Below are positions 16,217 through 26,384 of a stretch of DNA of 64,000 nt, piece by piece. The notes below the pieces were generated by a model. It was not told the DNA's origin. It saw only the letters and a list, made by a program, of their open reading frames with translations, and did not search any database. This DNA comes from Bacteroidota bacterium. Its GTDB lineage: Bacteria; Bacteroidota; Ignavibacteria; Ignavibacteriales; Ignavibacteriaceae. Where the stretch lies: assembly GCA_020161395.1 (NCBI GenBank), contig JAIUOE010000005.1, positions 124,001 to 188,000 of the forward strand, read 5' to 3'. Numbering within the stretch: the stretch's first letter is position 1; every line of letters begins with the position of its first letter. Made by a program: the position numbers and the translations under genes.

Positions 16217-18091
16217 ATGAAAAAGTTGATAGCAGCAATATTTATTGCATCAACAGTACTGGCACAAGCCCCTTGGCAGGATCCGGGGTTAAAGATAGAG
16301 TACGCCCTTTCACACAATAATTCCACTTCAATCTTCTACCGTGACTACACTTCCACAACGAATAACAACGACCTCGTTTTCGAAAACAAACTGTACCGAA
16401 AGAATATTAATTCAGGCGAAGAAACACTTCTTTTTAGCAGCAAAACGGTTTATTCAGGTACAAATCTTCTCTCAAAAGTGGATGCGGAATTTCTCTCATT
16501 TTCATCGGAGCATCCCGACAGCTTTTATATAGCAGGACAAATTTCAAGTGATTCCACGGGAGCATTTGTAAAAGGGAAGGAAATTAATGTATTCCATCCA
16601 AACAAAATAATTGAGTTCTTCTTTGCCTCAAAACAGACTCCTGGAAAATTTTATGTGAAAATCGATGGTGCTTACAAAGTTTCGTATGATTACTGCAAGA
16701 CCTTTCAGATTCTCCACCAGGTTGAGCGATTCATCTGCATCTCCCCTTTCAATGACAACGAAGTAATTGCCTGGAATTCGGGTGGTATTGTCCGGTCAAT
16801 TGACGGAGGAATCAATTATACAGCTCTTTATCAGCCGACATGGTCGTATGATTCTGTATCAGTATCTTATACTCGTGACAGTTCATTCCTGTTACTAACC
16901 TCCCGCTCTATTTATGACTGGATGAACGAAATAAAGTATTCAACGCAGGCAGGAAGTGCCGGAACATTCAATTCGGCACTTAATAATTTTTTTGGAACTA
17001 TGCATGTAATTCCTTATAAATCCCCTTCTGACAGCATTTATTTTTATAGAGCAGATACGCTTTTCAGCAAAAAACTGGGAGCACCGGTTTTATCAGGGCA
17101 AAAGGTGTCAAATATATTTGATACCAGAATTACGGGCTCATCTGCGATAACAGGATCGACCGATCTGTTCATTTCAACCACCAATAAGATATTCAAAAAA
17201 ACAGGAAATGTCTATGAAGAAGTGAAATGGATTACCACTCCATTGCCAGAACCTGATTTTTACCCGTTGCACATAGGTGATTTTTGGGTATACAAGGTGA
17301 CAGGCTGGTGGGCTGATACTTTTTGGTATCCCATTGACTATACAACCGTCACTCGTGTGATGAGAGATACCCTTGTACCGGGCTGGGGCAAGTTTTTTGT
17401 TTCTGACAGATTTAATTCAAATCCCAATTTCCCAAAGCTCGAGATGAAGAAAGATAACGGGAAAATATACGAATTAATAAAGTGGGGATCGGATACAACC
17501 CACAATATATTATTGACTGAAGACAATTCACTTCTAGAGGGAGATGTGTCCGATATGAGTGTTTTAGGATCCGGGAATATCTACTGCCGGGTTTCAGATA
17601 TCAGTTACAAAGAACATTTTGGTAAAATGCGTGCCACCAGAGAACTTGACATATATTCTTTATATTGGTATCTGGTGAGATCGGTTGATGGTGTTGGGAT
17701 TGTGGAGGCAAGGTCTTCATTTGATTTCGGAGAAGAGATTTTCAAATTGACGGGTGCTTATGTAAATGGAGTGGTATATGGTGACACTACAACAACCGAC
17801 ATTGTGGATGAGGAACAAACACCACAAACATTCAAGGTAAGCCAAAACTTCCCGAACCCGTTTAATGGCAGTACAAAAATCAGTTTTTCACTTCCCGCAT
17901 CCGGGGAAGTGGTGGTAAGAATATTCAATATCCTTGGACAGGAAGTGATGAGGATAAATCCCGGAAACCTACCGGCGGGCAAAAATGAAGTTTCACTCAC
18001 CATGCCGGCACAATTCAATTCCGGAGTTTATCTTTGCCGTTTGGAATTCGGAGATAAAGCGGAGACCAGGAAGATTATTTATTTGAAGTAA
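16217..18091 (+). CDS. Secreted protein with C-terminal sorting domain
   Basis: A 624-residue exported protein. A signal peptide (about 1-18, ending LAQA) is followed by a long beta-rich region that resembles a beta-propeller with exo-alpha-sialidase/BNR-like strands ('SIDGGINY', 'YKVSYDYCKTFQIL'). The C-terminal about 85 residues form the sorting domain: 'SQNFPNPFNGSTKISFSLP', 'VRIFNILGQEV', 'GVYLCRLEFG' and a terminal KIIYLK. This domain type directs proteins to the cell surface through the type IX route in related phyla. The two leftover hip operators lie 110-168 bp upstream and may affect its expression. Confidence 0.85.
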   Translation: MKKLIAAIFIASTVLAQAPWQDPGLKIEYALSHNNSTSIFYRDYTSTTNNNDLVFENKLYRKNINSGEETLLFSSKTVYSGTNLLSKVDAEFLSFSSEHPDSFYIAGQISSDSTGAFVKGKEINVFHPNKIIEFFFASKQTPGKFYVKIDGAYKVSYDYCKTFQILHQVERFICISPFNDNEVIAWNSGGIVRSIDGGINYTALYQPTWSYDSVSVSYTRDSSFLLLTSRSIYDWMNEIKYSTQAGSAGTFNSALNNFFGTMHVIPYKSPSDSIYFYRADTLFSKKLGAPVLSGQKVSNIFDTRITGSSAITGSTDLFISTTNKIFKKTGNVYEEVKWITTPLPEPDFYPLHIGDFWVYKVTGWWADTFWYPIDYTTVTRVMRDTLVPGWGKFFVSDRFNSNPNFPKLEMKKDNGKIYELIKWGSDTTHNILLTEDNSLLEGDVSDMSVLGSGNIYCRVSDISYKEHFGKMRATRELDIYSLYWYLVRSVDGVGIVEARSSFDFGEEIFKLTGAYVNGVVYGDTTTTDIVDEEQTPQTFKVSQNFPNPFNGSTKISFSLPASGEVVVRIFNILGQEVMRINPGNLPAGKNEVSLTMPAQFNSGVYLCRLEFGDKAETRKIIYLK

Positions 18092-18137
18092 CCGGTATAA
18101 AGGATTTTCAAGCTAATATACAAAGTTTGCCGGCGAA

Positions 18138-18326
18138 TTAGTGCTCAATATCCGATACTGCATTCTTTTTTTGATTCAAGCTTTTTTCCTTGTTCACATG
18201 CTCCAATTTTTTAGCTCTTTCAGCCCAAAACATAATCTCTTCTTCCAAAGTCAATTTTGCTAACTTTTTTTGCAAAATTCTGGCTCCTTTTCTTTTCATT
18301 TCAACACAATCGAATGGCTTATCCAT
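18138..18326 (-). CDS. Small antitoxin-like partner of the PIN protein
   Basis: A 62-residue charged protein: 'FDCVEMKRKGARILQKKLAKLTLEEEIMFWAERAKKL'. This pattern is common in small proteins encoded next to PIN-domain toxins. It starts at ATG 18326, with GGAGG 9 nt upstream, and overlaps the end of the PIN gene by 8 nt (ATGGATAA), which couples their translation. The gene order is toxin first, antitoxin second. The antitoxin role is inferred from this pairing. Confidence 0.75.
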   Translation of the reverse strand: MDKPFDCVEMKRKGARILQKKLAKLTLEEEIMFWAERAKKLEHVNKEKSLNQKKNAVSDIEH

Positions 18327-18777
18327 AGTTTATCACCTCCAATGGAGAATAAATGGCTATCGGTTGATAACCATTTACCAGATTAATTGAATTGTATAAT
18401 GGAATTTTATCAAAATGAACGATATGCTTAAAATTCCAACTGAGAATTACAGGACAATTATTAACAGTAGCGATTGCAACATGGAGAGCATCGTTGGAGC
18501 TTTTTTTCGTAACAACATTTGCCTTCAAATAACATTCACGAAGTCTGATTGCATTTTCGTCAACACCAATAATAACTACATCCTGATAGATTTCTTTGAA
18601 AAATTCTCGAACCATCTCCGGAGCAGCTGTCAACTCCTCTTCAACAAGATCAGAGATAACTATTTGGAATCGACCATCCTCAACTTGATTAAAAAACTTT
18701 TTTGTTGGATTCGAAAATTCTGAATCGAACACTCCACCGATAATGGATGTGTCCACATAGACTTTTATTTTTTTCAT
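18319..18777 (-). CDS. PIN-domain ribonuclease toxin
   Basis: A 152-residue PIN-domain protein. The metal-binding acidic residues are visible: Asp9 in 'VYVDTSIIGG', Glu47/Glu48 in 'DLVEEELT' and Asp96 in 'SSNDALHVA', with Asn115 in 'SWNFKHIV'. PIN toxins of this type cleave RNA. The overlapping downstream gene encodes the likely antitoxin. The pair stands alone between a secreted-protein gene and the iron-uptake operon. Confidence 0.88.
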   Translation of the reverse strand: MKKIKVYVDTSIIGGVFDSEFSNPTKKFFNQVEDGRFQIVISDLVEEELTAAPEMVREFFKEIYQDVVIIGVDENAIRLRECYLKANVVTKKSSNDALHVAIATVNNCPVILSWNFKHIVHFDKIPLYNSINLVNGYQPIAIYSPLEVINYG

Positions 18778-18866
18778 AAATGCAAAAGTTTAATTGGAAA
18801 ATTTAGCAAATTATAATTTAAAATAACGCTTATCCTTTTAGAAATAAGAAGAACTGTTTTCTACCT

Positions 18867-20267
18867 TTACATCCTCCATATGGTAGCGATAACAAATGTG
18901 ACAACAAGCCCCAATACTACAGGCATGAAGGTGGAAAAGATTGTCCATTTTACAGAGCCCGTTTCTTTATATATGGTGTAAATTGTCGTTGAGCATGGAT
19001 TGTGCAACAGAGAAAAAAGCATGAGATTAATTCCCGTGAGCATAGTCCATCCGCCGTGCTGGAGAAGAGCTGCCGTCTGAACTTCGTCAAGATCAAACAT
19101 AACACCGGCTCCTGCACCGGCACCGGCAATTTTTGCTGACATTACGGTGAGCATCAGAATTGTCGGGATTACAATCTCATTCGCCGGAATGGCAATTATG
19201 TAAGCGAGAAAAATGACTCCGTTCAATCCAAAGAAGATCGCAACAGGATCTGCATACTTGATGAAATGCTCTGCAATCGAGAGATCACCAATATGAATGT
19301 TTGCGACGAGCCAGATAACCAGTCCGGCGGGAACGGCAAACACAATAGCCCGCCACAACACAAAAAGTGTCCTGTCGATTAGTGAAGTGTAAAGTGTCTG
19401 CAATATTCGTGGTGGTCTGTATGGTGGCAGTTCCAGACTGAAAGTGGAGACTTCCCCTTTCAAAAATGTTTTAGAGAGTGACCAGGAAACAAGCAGGCTT
19501 AAAAATATCCCAAGCAAAGCCACAAAAACAACCGCACCGGCTGATGCTATTCCGGCAAGCCAGGGAGGTGCCACCGTCCCGATAAATATTGATGCAATGA
19601 GTATCTGAGTGGGCCACCTGCCATTGCAGAGTGAAAAATTGTTTGTGATAATTGCAATCAGTCTCTCCCGGGGCGAATCAATGATTCTTGTTGCCACCAC
19701 TCCGGCAGCATTACAACCAAATCCCATGCTCATGGTAAGTGCCTGTTTACCGTGTGCTCCCGCCCGCCTGAAAATTGAATCAAGATTAAAAGCCACCCGT
19801 GGAAGGTATCCAAAATCCTCAAGGAGTGTAAACAACGGGAAAAACACCATCATTGGCGGGAGCATTACGCTTATAACCCATGCTCCTGCAAGATATGCTC
19901 CGTCGACAACTGCTCCCGAAAGCCACCACGGTGCTCCGGCATTCATAAACAGTTCCTTTAACCAGGGATGACCCCACTCAACCAAAAGGGTTGCTAGCCA
20001 GCCCGACGGGTAGTTTGCCCCGACAATGGTAATCCAAAATACCAGAGCAAGCATCAAGAGCATCAGGGGAAAACCAAATATCCTGCTGGTAACAAGTTTA
20101 TCTATTGTTGTATCGAGCCTGAAAGCTTTTTTTGAGTCACCAAATTTTACTGCTCCTCCGGCTATTGAAGCCGCCTCGGAATAGATTGACTCGACGAGGC
20201 TGTCGTGAAAATTTTCACCTCTCTCGATTCTTAAATTTCTTGCTGTTTCCAGAATTTCTTTTTTCAT
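18867..20267 (-). CDS. feoB: FeoB membrane permease part (split FeoB)
   Basis: Ferrous iron permease half of a split FeoB, 466 residues with about 8-10 membrane helices. Two Gate (nucleoside-recognition type) regions are present, the first with the conserved 'GFGCNAAGV' (about 182-190), whose Cys is needed for Fe2+ transport, and the second around '[18 protein letters not shown]'. The first about 60 residues continue the helical part that normally follows the G domain in one-piece FeoB. The G-domain gene ends 57 bp upstream. The split arrangement is known in Bacteroidota and Chlorobi relatives. Confidence 0.93.
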   Translation of the reverse strand: MKKEILETARNLRIERGENFHDSLVESIYSEAASIAGGAVKFGDSKKAFRLDTTIDKLVTSRIFGFPLMLLMLALVFWITIVGANYPSGWLATLLVEWGHPWLKELFMNAGAPWWLSGAVVDGAYLAGAWVISVMLPPMMVFFPLFTLLEDFGYLPRVAFNLDSIFRRAGAHGKQALTMSMGFGCNAAGVVATRIIDSPRERLIAIITNNFSLCNGRWPTQILIASIFIGTVAPPWLAGIASAGAVVFVALLGIFLSLLVSWSLSKTFLKGEVSTFSLELPPYRPPRILQTLYTSLIDRTLFVLWRAIVFAVPAGLVIWLVANIHIGDLSIAEHFIKYADPVAIFFGLNGVIFLAYIIAIPANEIVIPTILMLTVMSAKIAGAGAGAGVMFDLDEVQTAALLQHGGWTMLTGINLMLFSLLHNPCSTTIYTIYKETGSVKWTIFSTFMPVVLGLVVTFVIATIWRM

Positions 20268-20324
20268 ATCTCTAAAATCTTGTGTTCAATACTGTATGGA
20301 ATCTTCCAAACCAATTAAAATTTT

Positions 20325-21092
20325 TCATCTGTAAAGTTCTGCAAATTCATCATTTTCTATTGCGTCGATAATTCTTTGATCCCCTTCAAGAAGGCGGATG
20401 GCTACCCATCTTGCATTGGGAAGGTCAGGGTATTCTTTTTTTATTTTACTCGTCAATTCAGTTACTGCCGAGGAAATCTCGGGTGAGAGAGAAGAAACTT
20501 TTCGGGGTTTACAAATAAAATCCCCTTTTGCCACCTGATTAATATAAGAAAGAAGTGCAGGTATGCCCTCTCCCTGTCGTGCGGAGGCGGGAACCACCGG
20601 GATTCCCAGATCCCGTGACAAACTTCTTATATCGACTTCAATACCGTTTCTTTTTGCTTCATCCATTAAGTTAACACACAAAACCGCTTTATCAGTAATC
20701 TCGAGTACCTGTAAAACAAGATTGAGATTCCTTTCGATTCTTGTGGCGTCAGCAACAATCACCGTTACATCAGGTTTTCCAAAAAGGATAAAATCGCGGG
20801 CAATCTCCTCATCAGTACTGGTCGAGAGGAGCGAATAGGTACCGGGAAGATCGACTATTTTATATCTGCTCCCGTCATACTCAAATGCTCCCTCTGCCCG
20901 TGCCACAGTTTTACCGGGCCAGTTCCCGGTGTGTTGCCGTAATCCTGTCAGGGAGTTGAAAACCGTGCTTTTCCCTGTGTTTGGATTTCCCGCGAGGGCA
21001 ACTGCAAAATTGAACTTGTCAAGATTGAGTCCAAGCCTTTTTAATGTGGCATTTTGATTTACCGGACAGATTTCACATGCATCGCCACTCAT
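20325..21092 (-). CDS. feoB: FeoB GTPase part (split FeoB)
   Basis: Cytoplasmic GTPase half of FeoB, 255 residues. Motifs: G1 GNPNTGKS (35-42), 'GNWPGKTV' after switch I, G3 DLPG (81-84), G4 NLMD (141-144) and G5-like '[10 protein letters not shown]'. A helical GDI-like region follows to the end. An extra N-terminal 'CEICP' Cys pair (Cys6, Cys9) precedes the G domain and could bind metal. Starts 2 bp after the FeoA-fusion stop codon. Works with the permease downstream in Fe2+ uptake. Confidence 0.94.
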   Translation of the reverse strand: MSGDACEICPVNQNATLKRLGLNLDKFNFAVALAGNPNTGKSTVFNSLTGLRQHTGNWPGKTVARAEGAFEYDGSRYKIVDLPGTYSLLSTSTDEEIARDFILFGKPDVTVIVADATRIERNLNLVLQVLEITDKAVLCVNLMDEAKRNGIEVDIRSLSRDLGIPVVPASARQGEGIPALLSYINQVAKGDFICKPRKVSSLSPEISSAVTELTSKIKKEYPDLPNARWVAIRLLEGDQRIIDAIENDEFAELYR

Positions 21093-21094
21093 CT

Positions 21095-22111
21095 TTAAGC
21101 AACCTTTCTTACATTTTTCACAAAAATCAGTCTTGCCTGTTCCAGTCTCAATGCCGCAACCGCACCGCGTACCCTGTAAGCAACGGGGTCACCCGATGCA
21201 CTCGACATTTCGTATATAATAGTGCTTCCGGGAACAAATCCCAGATCCATCAACCGTCTCCGCTGCTGCCCTCTCAACAATTTTGAGACCTTGTAAATCT
21301 CACACTCATAACCTTTTTTTAGCTTGTCGAGAGTAACGAGTTCAAGAGGTTCACTTTCCGACTCCGGGATTTCTATAATCGTCACATTGGAAGTGAGGAG
21401 ACGCGTGAAGATTTTTTCCTCGCCATCAGCTACAAAAACAGTTTTTCCGTTCTCATTTTCCAGAACCCTGATTGTCAAACCCGGATAGACATTTTCAGCA
21501 ATTATCTGGTTGTAGACCTCCTGTGGTTCATCCTCAATATGCGTAACTTTGGCAAATGTGTTTCCTGCTGAATCCCTTAGTAAAATCCCTTTTCTCGGTG
21601 GCACAAATCCCTCTTTGTCAGGAATCGGATCGCCATCCGGATCATAGAGTGGATTGCCAAGTCGGGAGGCAAGCCGGTCAGCTTCCTCCTCGGAAATTTG
21701 ATGCTCACGGGCTTCCGCTTCCCTGTGCCATTCAATGCTCGGGGTACCTGTTTTGTCCGCAAGATAACTCTCCCAAAGTCTGTGGATTCGAATGACCTTC
21801 AGGGCGTAGCTTCTTCCTGTATCAGTCAGTTCTATTTTTTCATCCTTCACCGAAATAAGTCCGGAGGATTCGAGTTGCTCCCTGAGCTCATTCGATTTTT
21901 TTCTTCCTGTCCCAAGTGCTCCACCAATGCTTTCACAGGAACCGTTCCCCTTTTTCGACTCGCAGTCGTAGAGATGCTTCAGTGCATTCTCAAGAAGTTC
22001 CTTCTCGATGAATGCTTTTTGCCTTTTCGACCTGAAAAGATTTGCCAGTCCGGGAATCATTAACATTACTGCTCCCGACACTAAAAAAGATATTTCATGG
22101 ATCATTTTCAT
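21095..22111 (-). CDS. Membrane-anchored DtxR-like/FeoA fusion protein
   Basis: A 338-residue fusion. A hydrophobic N-terminus (about 5-25) comes first, then a DtxR-type winged-helix region ('[39 protein letters not shown]' region, about 58-100). Next is a DtxR-like metal/dimer region with '[10 protein letters not shown]' and '[11 protein letters not shown]', and last a FeoA SH3-like domain (about 258-338: '[16 protein letters not shown]', '[15 protein letters not shown]'). It overlaps the regulator upstream by 4 nt and lies directly before feoB. It may act as the FeoA partner of FeoB that also senses metal. A membrane-tethered DtxR-like protein is unusual. Confidence 0.85.
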   Translation of the reverse strand: MKMIHEISFLVSGAVMLMIPGLANLFRSKRQKAFIEKELLENALKHLYDCESKKGNGSCESIGGALGTGRKKSNELREQLESSGLISVKDEKIELTDTGRSYALKVIRIHRLWESYLADKTGTPSIEWHREAEAREHQISEEEADRLASRLGNPLYDPDGDPIPDKEGFVPPRKGILLRDSAGNTFAKVTHIEDEPQEVYNQIIAENVYPGLTIRVLENENGKTVFVADGEEKIFTRLLTSNVTIIEIPESESEPLELVTLDKLKKGYECEIYKVSKLLRGQQRRRLMDLGFVPGSTIIYEMSSASGDPVAYRVRGAVAALRLEQARLIFVKNVRKVA

Positions 22112-22782
22112 TCTTCATCCTCCACCGGTACAAGGAAGAGATTCCCTGCCACCTTTTCACTAAGACTGTGTGTAACATTCCCGATTATGACAACAGTTGA
22201 GTTGTCGAATGCAAGTCTGGATTTTACTGTAATTTCCTTATTTAGACAAAGGCCGATCCCCGAAAAATAATCCATTAACTCAGAGGAACTGTCAATCACC
22301 CTGACAAGTTTATAAATTTTGCCTGCTTCACAGGAATGAAGCGGGACAACGGCAGGCACTTCGGGCATGTTGCCTTCTCTGTCAGGTATCGGTTCACCAT
22401 GAGGATCAAACTGAGGATGTCCCAGATATCCATCGAGTTTCTCAATAAGAAAGTCAGAAGTGGAGTGCTCCAAAAGTTCTGCTTCGGCATGTACCTCGCT
22501 CCAGGTAAGCCCCAGGATATCCCTAAGAAACAGCTCCCAGATCCGGTGCCGCCGAATGATGTTCAGGGCTTCTTTCCTTCCCTCATCTGTGAGGGACATG
22601 CCCCGGTATTTCTCATAGTTCAGGTATCCCTGCTCTGAGAGTCTTTGCACCATTTCGCTGGTTGCCGCCTTGGATACATCGAGGCGGCTCGCAATCTCTG
22701 CAGTCGAAACTGCGTTACCATCACTTCCGGTTGAAATCTGGTAGATGGCTTTTAGATAATCTTGTTTTGATATTGTTGGCAT
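22108..22782 (-). CDS. DtxR/MntR-family metal-dependent regulator
   Basis: A 224-residue repressor with an N-terminal winged helix ('VSTAEIASRLDVSKAATSEMVQRLSEQGYLNYEKYRGMSLTDEG'). The metal-binding/dimer domain includes His79, Glu102, Glu105 and His106, and a FeoA-like SH3 domain follows at the C-terminus. Asp8 is present, but position 11 is Lys rather than the Glu of MntR, so iron is more likely than manganese as effector, fitting the operon. First gene of the iron operon; a DtxR-like box lies 27 bp upstream, consistent with autoregulation. Confidence 0.9.
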   Translation of the reverse strand: MPTISKQDYLKAIYQISTGSDGNAVSTAEIASRLDVSKAATSEMVQRLSEQGYLNYEKYRGMSLTDEGRKEALNIIRRHRIWELFLRDILGLTWSEVHAEAELLEHSTSDFLIEKLDGYLGHPQFDPHGEPIPDREGNMPEVPAVVPLHSCEAGKIYKLVRVIDSSSELMDYFSGIGLCLNKEITVKSRLAFDNSTVVIIGNVTHSLSEKVAGNLFLVPVEDEE

Positions 22783-22808
22783 AAATAAAGATAAATTGTT
22801 ATTTAAAT

Positions 22809-22822
22809 TTAGGCATTCCTAA
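22809..22822. promoter_or_regulatory. DtxR-like iron box
   Basis: Palindrome TTAGG-CATT-CCTAA in the 110-bp space between the divergent iron operon and the small membrane protein gene at 22893. Its half-sites match the TTAGG/CCTAA core of DtxR/IdeR-type operators. It can act on both promoters. Confidence 0.7.
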
Positions 22823-22892
22823 CTTTATTTGCAAGGTAAATTAAAAGACTTGCAGTATTTATTTTGAATAATTTAATTGCTATTTTTCAGTT

Positions 22893-23249
22893 ATGAAATT
22901 TACTCTCTTTACTTTCCTGCTTGCACTGATTGGAGCCACTTTAGTTGGTGGTCTGATCGGTTATCTTTTCAGAAAATTTTTTATCAAAGAAGATAATCAA
23001 AACCGGAGTGCTGAAGAGGGTATTCAGGCATCGATAGAATATTTCAAGAAGAAAGAAGCCATACGGTGGAGGGGTTCGCTCATTTTATTGCTTTCTGTCG
23101 GCTTTGCTCTGATAGCTCAACCGGTTGCCTGCAAAATCGGAATCAATCTGAATCCTTTCAACCTGTCGCCTGACCATCAATTTTTCATGCTTGTCACAGG
23201 TGGTGTTTTGATATTGACCGGACTTTTGTATCTCGCTAAAAACAGATAA
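22893..23249 (+). CDS. Small membrane protein of unknown function
   Basis: A 118-residue protein with three hydrophobic helices (about 4-26, 60-78 and 94-114) separated by a charged loop (about 28-58). Family not recognised. Divergent from the iron operon and possibly controlled by the shared DtxR-like box, so a link with metal homeostasis is possible but unproven. Followed 26 bp later by an outer membrane protein gene that may be co-transcribed. Confidence 0.65.
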   Translation: MKFTLFTFLLALIGATLVGGLIGYLFRKFFIKEDNQNRSAEEGIQASIEYFKKKEAIRWRGSLILLLSVGFALIAQPVACKIGINLNPFNLSPDHQFFMLVTGGVLILTGLLYLAKNR

Positions 23250-23275
23250 TTTTAATTGTCAGAACTGGAAAAAAC

Positions 23276-23845
23276 TTGAATAAATATCTCATCCGGCTGG
23301 TTTTTCTCACTTTCTTTTTATTGATAGTAAATTCCACTTTAAATGCACAATTTATTAAGCTTCATAAAGCCGGTGCCGGAGCGGGACTTGGCGTGCTGAA
23401 AGGGAACACACCCGAGGAATTTGGTTATTCCGCTCAAGCATCTGTGGATTTCAAACTGTGGTTTTCTGAAAAATATTATTTCAGAACTGCGGCTTTTTAT
23501 GCAAGGAAGTTTTCGATTTTGCTGCCTGAGGACAGATTCGGCAGGAACTATCCCTTTGTACAAGGTTTTTCGCTAAAATTCATGGGAGAGCAACTGGTAA
23601 CAACACACATTTCCATCGAAGGTGGAGGCGGGCTGGCTGTTATAAATGACCGCTCATTTCCGGAGGTCAATTCCTGGTCTTTCGGAAGCGGAATTTCCTT
23701 CCATACAGTCTTCTATTTTTTTGATAAAACCGTGGAATCGAAAGGGTGGTCTCTACATGCAGGTGTGGAATGGAACATCGGATTTTTTAATACAGTCCCC
23801 GAGTTGAATACCATTCAGGCGCAGTTGCATTATAATTTTAATTAG
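23276..23845 (+). CDS. Outer membrane beta-barrel-like protein
   Basis: A 189-residue exported protein starting at TTG 23276 (GGAA upstream; no in-frame ATG fits the signal peptide). The signal peptide ends near LNAQF. The mature part alternates hydrophobic and polar residues with aromatic ends ('YYFRTAAFYARKFSI', 'HAGVEWNIGFF', terminal 'QAQLHYNFN'), as in small outer membrane beta-barrels. The terminal Phe/Asn follows the aromatic C-end rule loosely. Convergent with the SpoIIE gene next door, overlapping by 8 nt. Confidence 0.7.
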   Translation: MNKYLIRLVFLTFFLLIVNSTLNAQFIKLHKAGAGAGLGVLKGNTPEEFGYSAQASVDFKLWFSEKYYFRTAAFYARKFSILLPEDRFGRNYPFVQGFSLKFMGEQLVTTHISIEGGGGLAVINDRSFPEVNSWSFGSGISFHTVFYFFDKTVESKGWSLHAGVEWNIGFFNTVPELNTIQAQLHYNFN

Positions 23846-26384
23846 GTTGCTTTACCCTCACAATTAAAGCTGTTTCATCATCATAAGGTTCCCTTTCACC
23901 TCTGAAACTTATGAGTTCTGATGATATCCTGTTATACTGTTCTTCCGGGCAAAGGTGATTTGTAGCAGAGAAAATTTCCTTCAGCCTGTCGTCTCCGAAA
24001 AGTTCGTTTTTATTGTTCATCATTTCGGTTATACCATCCGAGAAAAGTAATATTGAAGTGTTGGGGTGCAATTCTATGCGAACCTCTTCAAGGTGCTGAT
24101 CGAAAAGCTCGCCTCTGTCCAGACCGACCGCCAGACCTTTCGGCTGTAAAAATTTCGTGGTTCCGTTATGTGAAATCAGAACAGGAGTATGTCCTGCCCT
24201 GCAGACCCTCAGGCAGTTCAAACTTGTATCAAGCCCGATAAGAGTCATGGTGATAAACCAGTTCTTGCCGAGAGAATCGTAAATCTTTTTGTTCAGCTCC
24301 TTAAGGATTTCGGCAGGGGTTCTGTCCACAGTGCAAAGCATCCTTAGCATCGCCTGCACTCGGGTCATGTGAATCGCTGCCGGGAGCCCTTTACCGCTGA
24401 CATCACCAATCACCAGAAAGAACCGTGAGTCAGAGACCTTGATGATATCAAAGTAATCACCGCCAATGTGAGAAGCAGGTATCATCCTGCCGAACATTTC
24501 AATGTTGTCACGAACAGGGAAAGATGCGGGGAGAAGTGACTCCTGAATACTTTTTGCAACATCTATATCCCTCTCGAGCTGGGCTTTCTTTGTCTCTTCG
24601 AGATAAAGTCGTGCATTTTCAACCGACACCGCAATCTGGGAGGCAACAGAACTGATCGACTCAATATCTTTCTCCGCAAAAGGATTGCCGTTATATTTTT
24701 CACCAAAAGCTATAAAACCAATCAATCGCCTGCTTACCTTTAGAGGAATAATAAGGACATAATGCTCCTCCCTGAACCAGGTTCTGTCTTCCTTGTTAAA
24801 GATGCTGAATGATTCGCCTGTTATTCTCTTCTTCTTTCCCTCATCCAGATAAATTTTATACTTGAGTTCAAAATCTGCGAGTTGTGTGGAAAGCGTTTCT
24901 CTTGTTTCACTGTTTCCAAACTCTGTGGCGAGGTGGAATGAATCGTTGCTTGTTAGATAGACAGACATTTTTCTTACGAGAATCAGGTCACGGAATGTAT
25001 CTCTGACCGATCTGAGAATGTTTTCAAGTCCTACAATATTTGCAAGTTCCTCACCGTAACTCAACAGTATCTGATTGTTAAAATACTGATCAGGGAAGAA
25101 CCGTTTCGTGATAAACAAATGGAATTTATCTTTGGTCCTTTGAAAGACGAGGGCAAAAATTACAAAACTGAGGACTGCGACAAAGTTTTTATACTCCTCT
25201 CCAAAAATGGTACCCGCTCCCTGACCGAAACCGTAAATCGAGAGAAAATAGATGACTGCAATACTGATAGATACACTTCCGTAAAGAATCGAATTTTTTA
25301 CGACGATGCTGACATCCATCAACTGATATTTGAAGATAGCAACCGCAAATGCAATTGGTATCAGGGTCAGAGTGAGAAGTACTACATAAAATTCAGGATT
25401 ATTGTAAAAAATAAGAGCATTTCTTGGAGCAAAGAAAAAGAGCCCGAGTACGCTGAAGAAACCCAAAGCGTACACAGCCGTCAACCAGCGGAGTGGCACA
25501 CCTTCCTTTTTCTTCCAGTATCTTATGCTGCTGACAATCAGACTGATCAACCCGAAAAGGAGTGAAAATACATTTAACAGATTTACAATTCCCTCCGGAT
25601 TTATATAAGACATTCGATATTCGGGATCATTCAGTCTCATATGAGTCAGATAGATTGCTATCAAACTGGGTATTATAAAAAACGAATATAGTATATAGAG
25701 AGAATACTTGTACTTAAGCAACACGCTTTTATGCGGAAACACAAGGAAAAAATGAACAAAGATTCCGGCTGTGGCACAACTTATTATCAACCAGGGATAA
25801 TAATACAAAACCGGGACCGAAAAATTGGGATTCAGGTAGAGCAGATGATCTATAAATGCCCCCCTGCTGGCATATATTGTCCCAAATACACCGATAAGAT
25901 AAAACAGAGTTTGAACAAGTCCGTAAGGGTTGGAAAAGATTACAAGATAACCTACCATCAGCCAGACAAAATAGAAAATTGCATAATAGAGATCGGGATA
26001 ACTGATAAGTTTTTTCACGAACACCTTGGTCGTAAAAACCTTGTCACCCCTTTTTATCGTATATTCAGCGTATTGTCCGTAGTCCAGCTTATTAAGAATC
26101 TGTTGAGCGTTGTAAGTATCGTAAACAGGTTGTCCGTTAAGCTTCAGAAGTACATCCTCGTTCTTGATACCTGCGAGGTCAACAACACCTCCGGGCTTCA
26201 CATCCCTGATATAGATCACCCAGTTACCGTTTTTCCCTTTACCGGCATACCACAGGCATTCATCGTTGGAGGTGGTGTTCACAAAAATTAGTTGATAAAT
26301 ACTCAACAGACCAAGCAGGGCAACCAGCAGGGTTGCAGCATTTATTATAAACTTTCGTTCAAAAAAGAGGCTGTTTATCTTCAC
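23838..26384 (-). CDS. Membrane PDZ-GAF-SpoIIE phosphatase (RsbU/RsbP-like)
   Basis: Sensor phosphatase of 848 residues. Order: one N-terminal helix (about 12-32), a PDZ-like domain (about 45-115: 'VKPGGVVDLAGIKNEDVLLKLNGQPV'), about eight membrane helices (130-400), a GAF domain (about 440-600) and a PP2C/SpoIIE domain (about 625-845). The SpoIIE domain has 'GGDYFDII', 'IGDVSGKGLPAAI', 'AGHTPVL' and 'FSDGITE'. Such enzymes dephosphorylate STAS anti-anti-sigma proteins. The extracytoplasmic PDZ suggests it senses a peptide or envelope signal. It is the last gene of the partner-switching operon and overlaps the gene before it by 4 nt. Confidence 0.9.
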   Translation of the reverse strand: MKINSLFFERKFIINAATLLVALLGLLSIYQLIFVNTTSNDECLWYAGKGKNGNWVIYIRDVKPGGVVDLAGIKNEDVLLKLNGQPVYDTYNAQQILNKLDYGQYAEYTIKRGDKVFTTKVFVKKLISYPDLYYAIFYFVWLMVGYLVIFSNPYGLVQTLFYLIGVFGTIYASRGAFIDHLLYLNPNFSVPVLYYYPWLIISCATAGIFVHFFLVFPHKSVLLKYKYSLYILYSFFIIPSLIAIYLTHMRLNDPEYRMSYINPEGIVNLLNVFSLLFGLISLIVSSIRYWKKKEGVPLRWLTAVYALGFFSVLGLFFFAPRNALIFYNNPEFYVVLLTLTLIPIAFAVAIFKYQLMDVSIVVKNSILYGSVSISIAVIYFLSIYGFGQGAGTIFGEEYKNFVAVLSFVIFALVFQRTKDKFHLFITKRFFPDQYFNNQILLSYGEELANIVGLENILRSVRDTFRDLILVRKMSVYLTSNDSFHLATEFGNSETRETLSTQLADFELKYKIYLDEGKKKRITGESFSIFNKEDRTWFREEHYVLIIPLKVSRRLIGFIAFGEKYNGNPFAEKDIESISSVASQIAVSVENARLYLEETKKAQLERDIDVAKSIQESLLPASFPVRDNIEMFGRMIPASHIGGDYFDIIKVSDSRFFLVIGDVSGKGLPAAIHMTRVQAMLRMLCTVDRTPAEILKELNKKIYDSLGKNWFITMTLIGLDTSLNCLRVCRAGHTPVLISHNGTTKFLQPKGLAVGLDRGELFDQHLEEVRIELHPNTSILLFSDGITEMMNNKNELFGDDRLKEIFSATNHLCPEEQYNRISSELISFRGEREPYDDETALIVRVKQPN

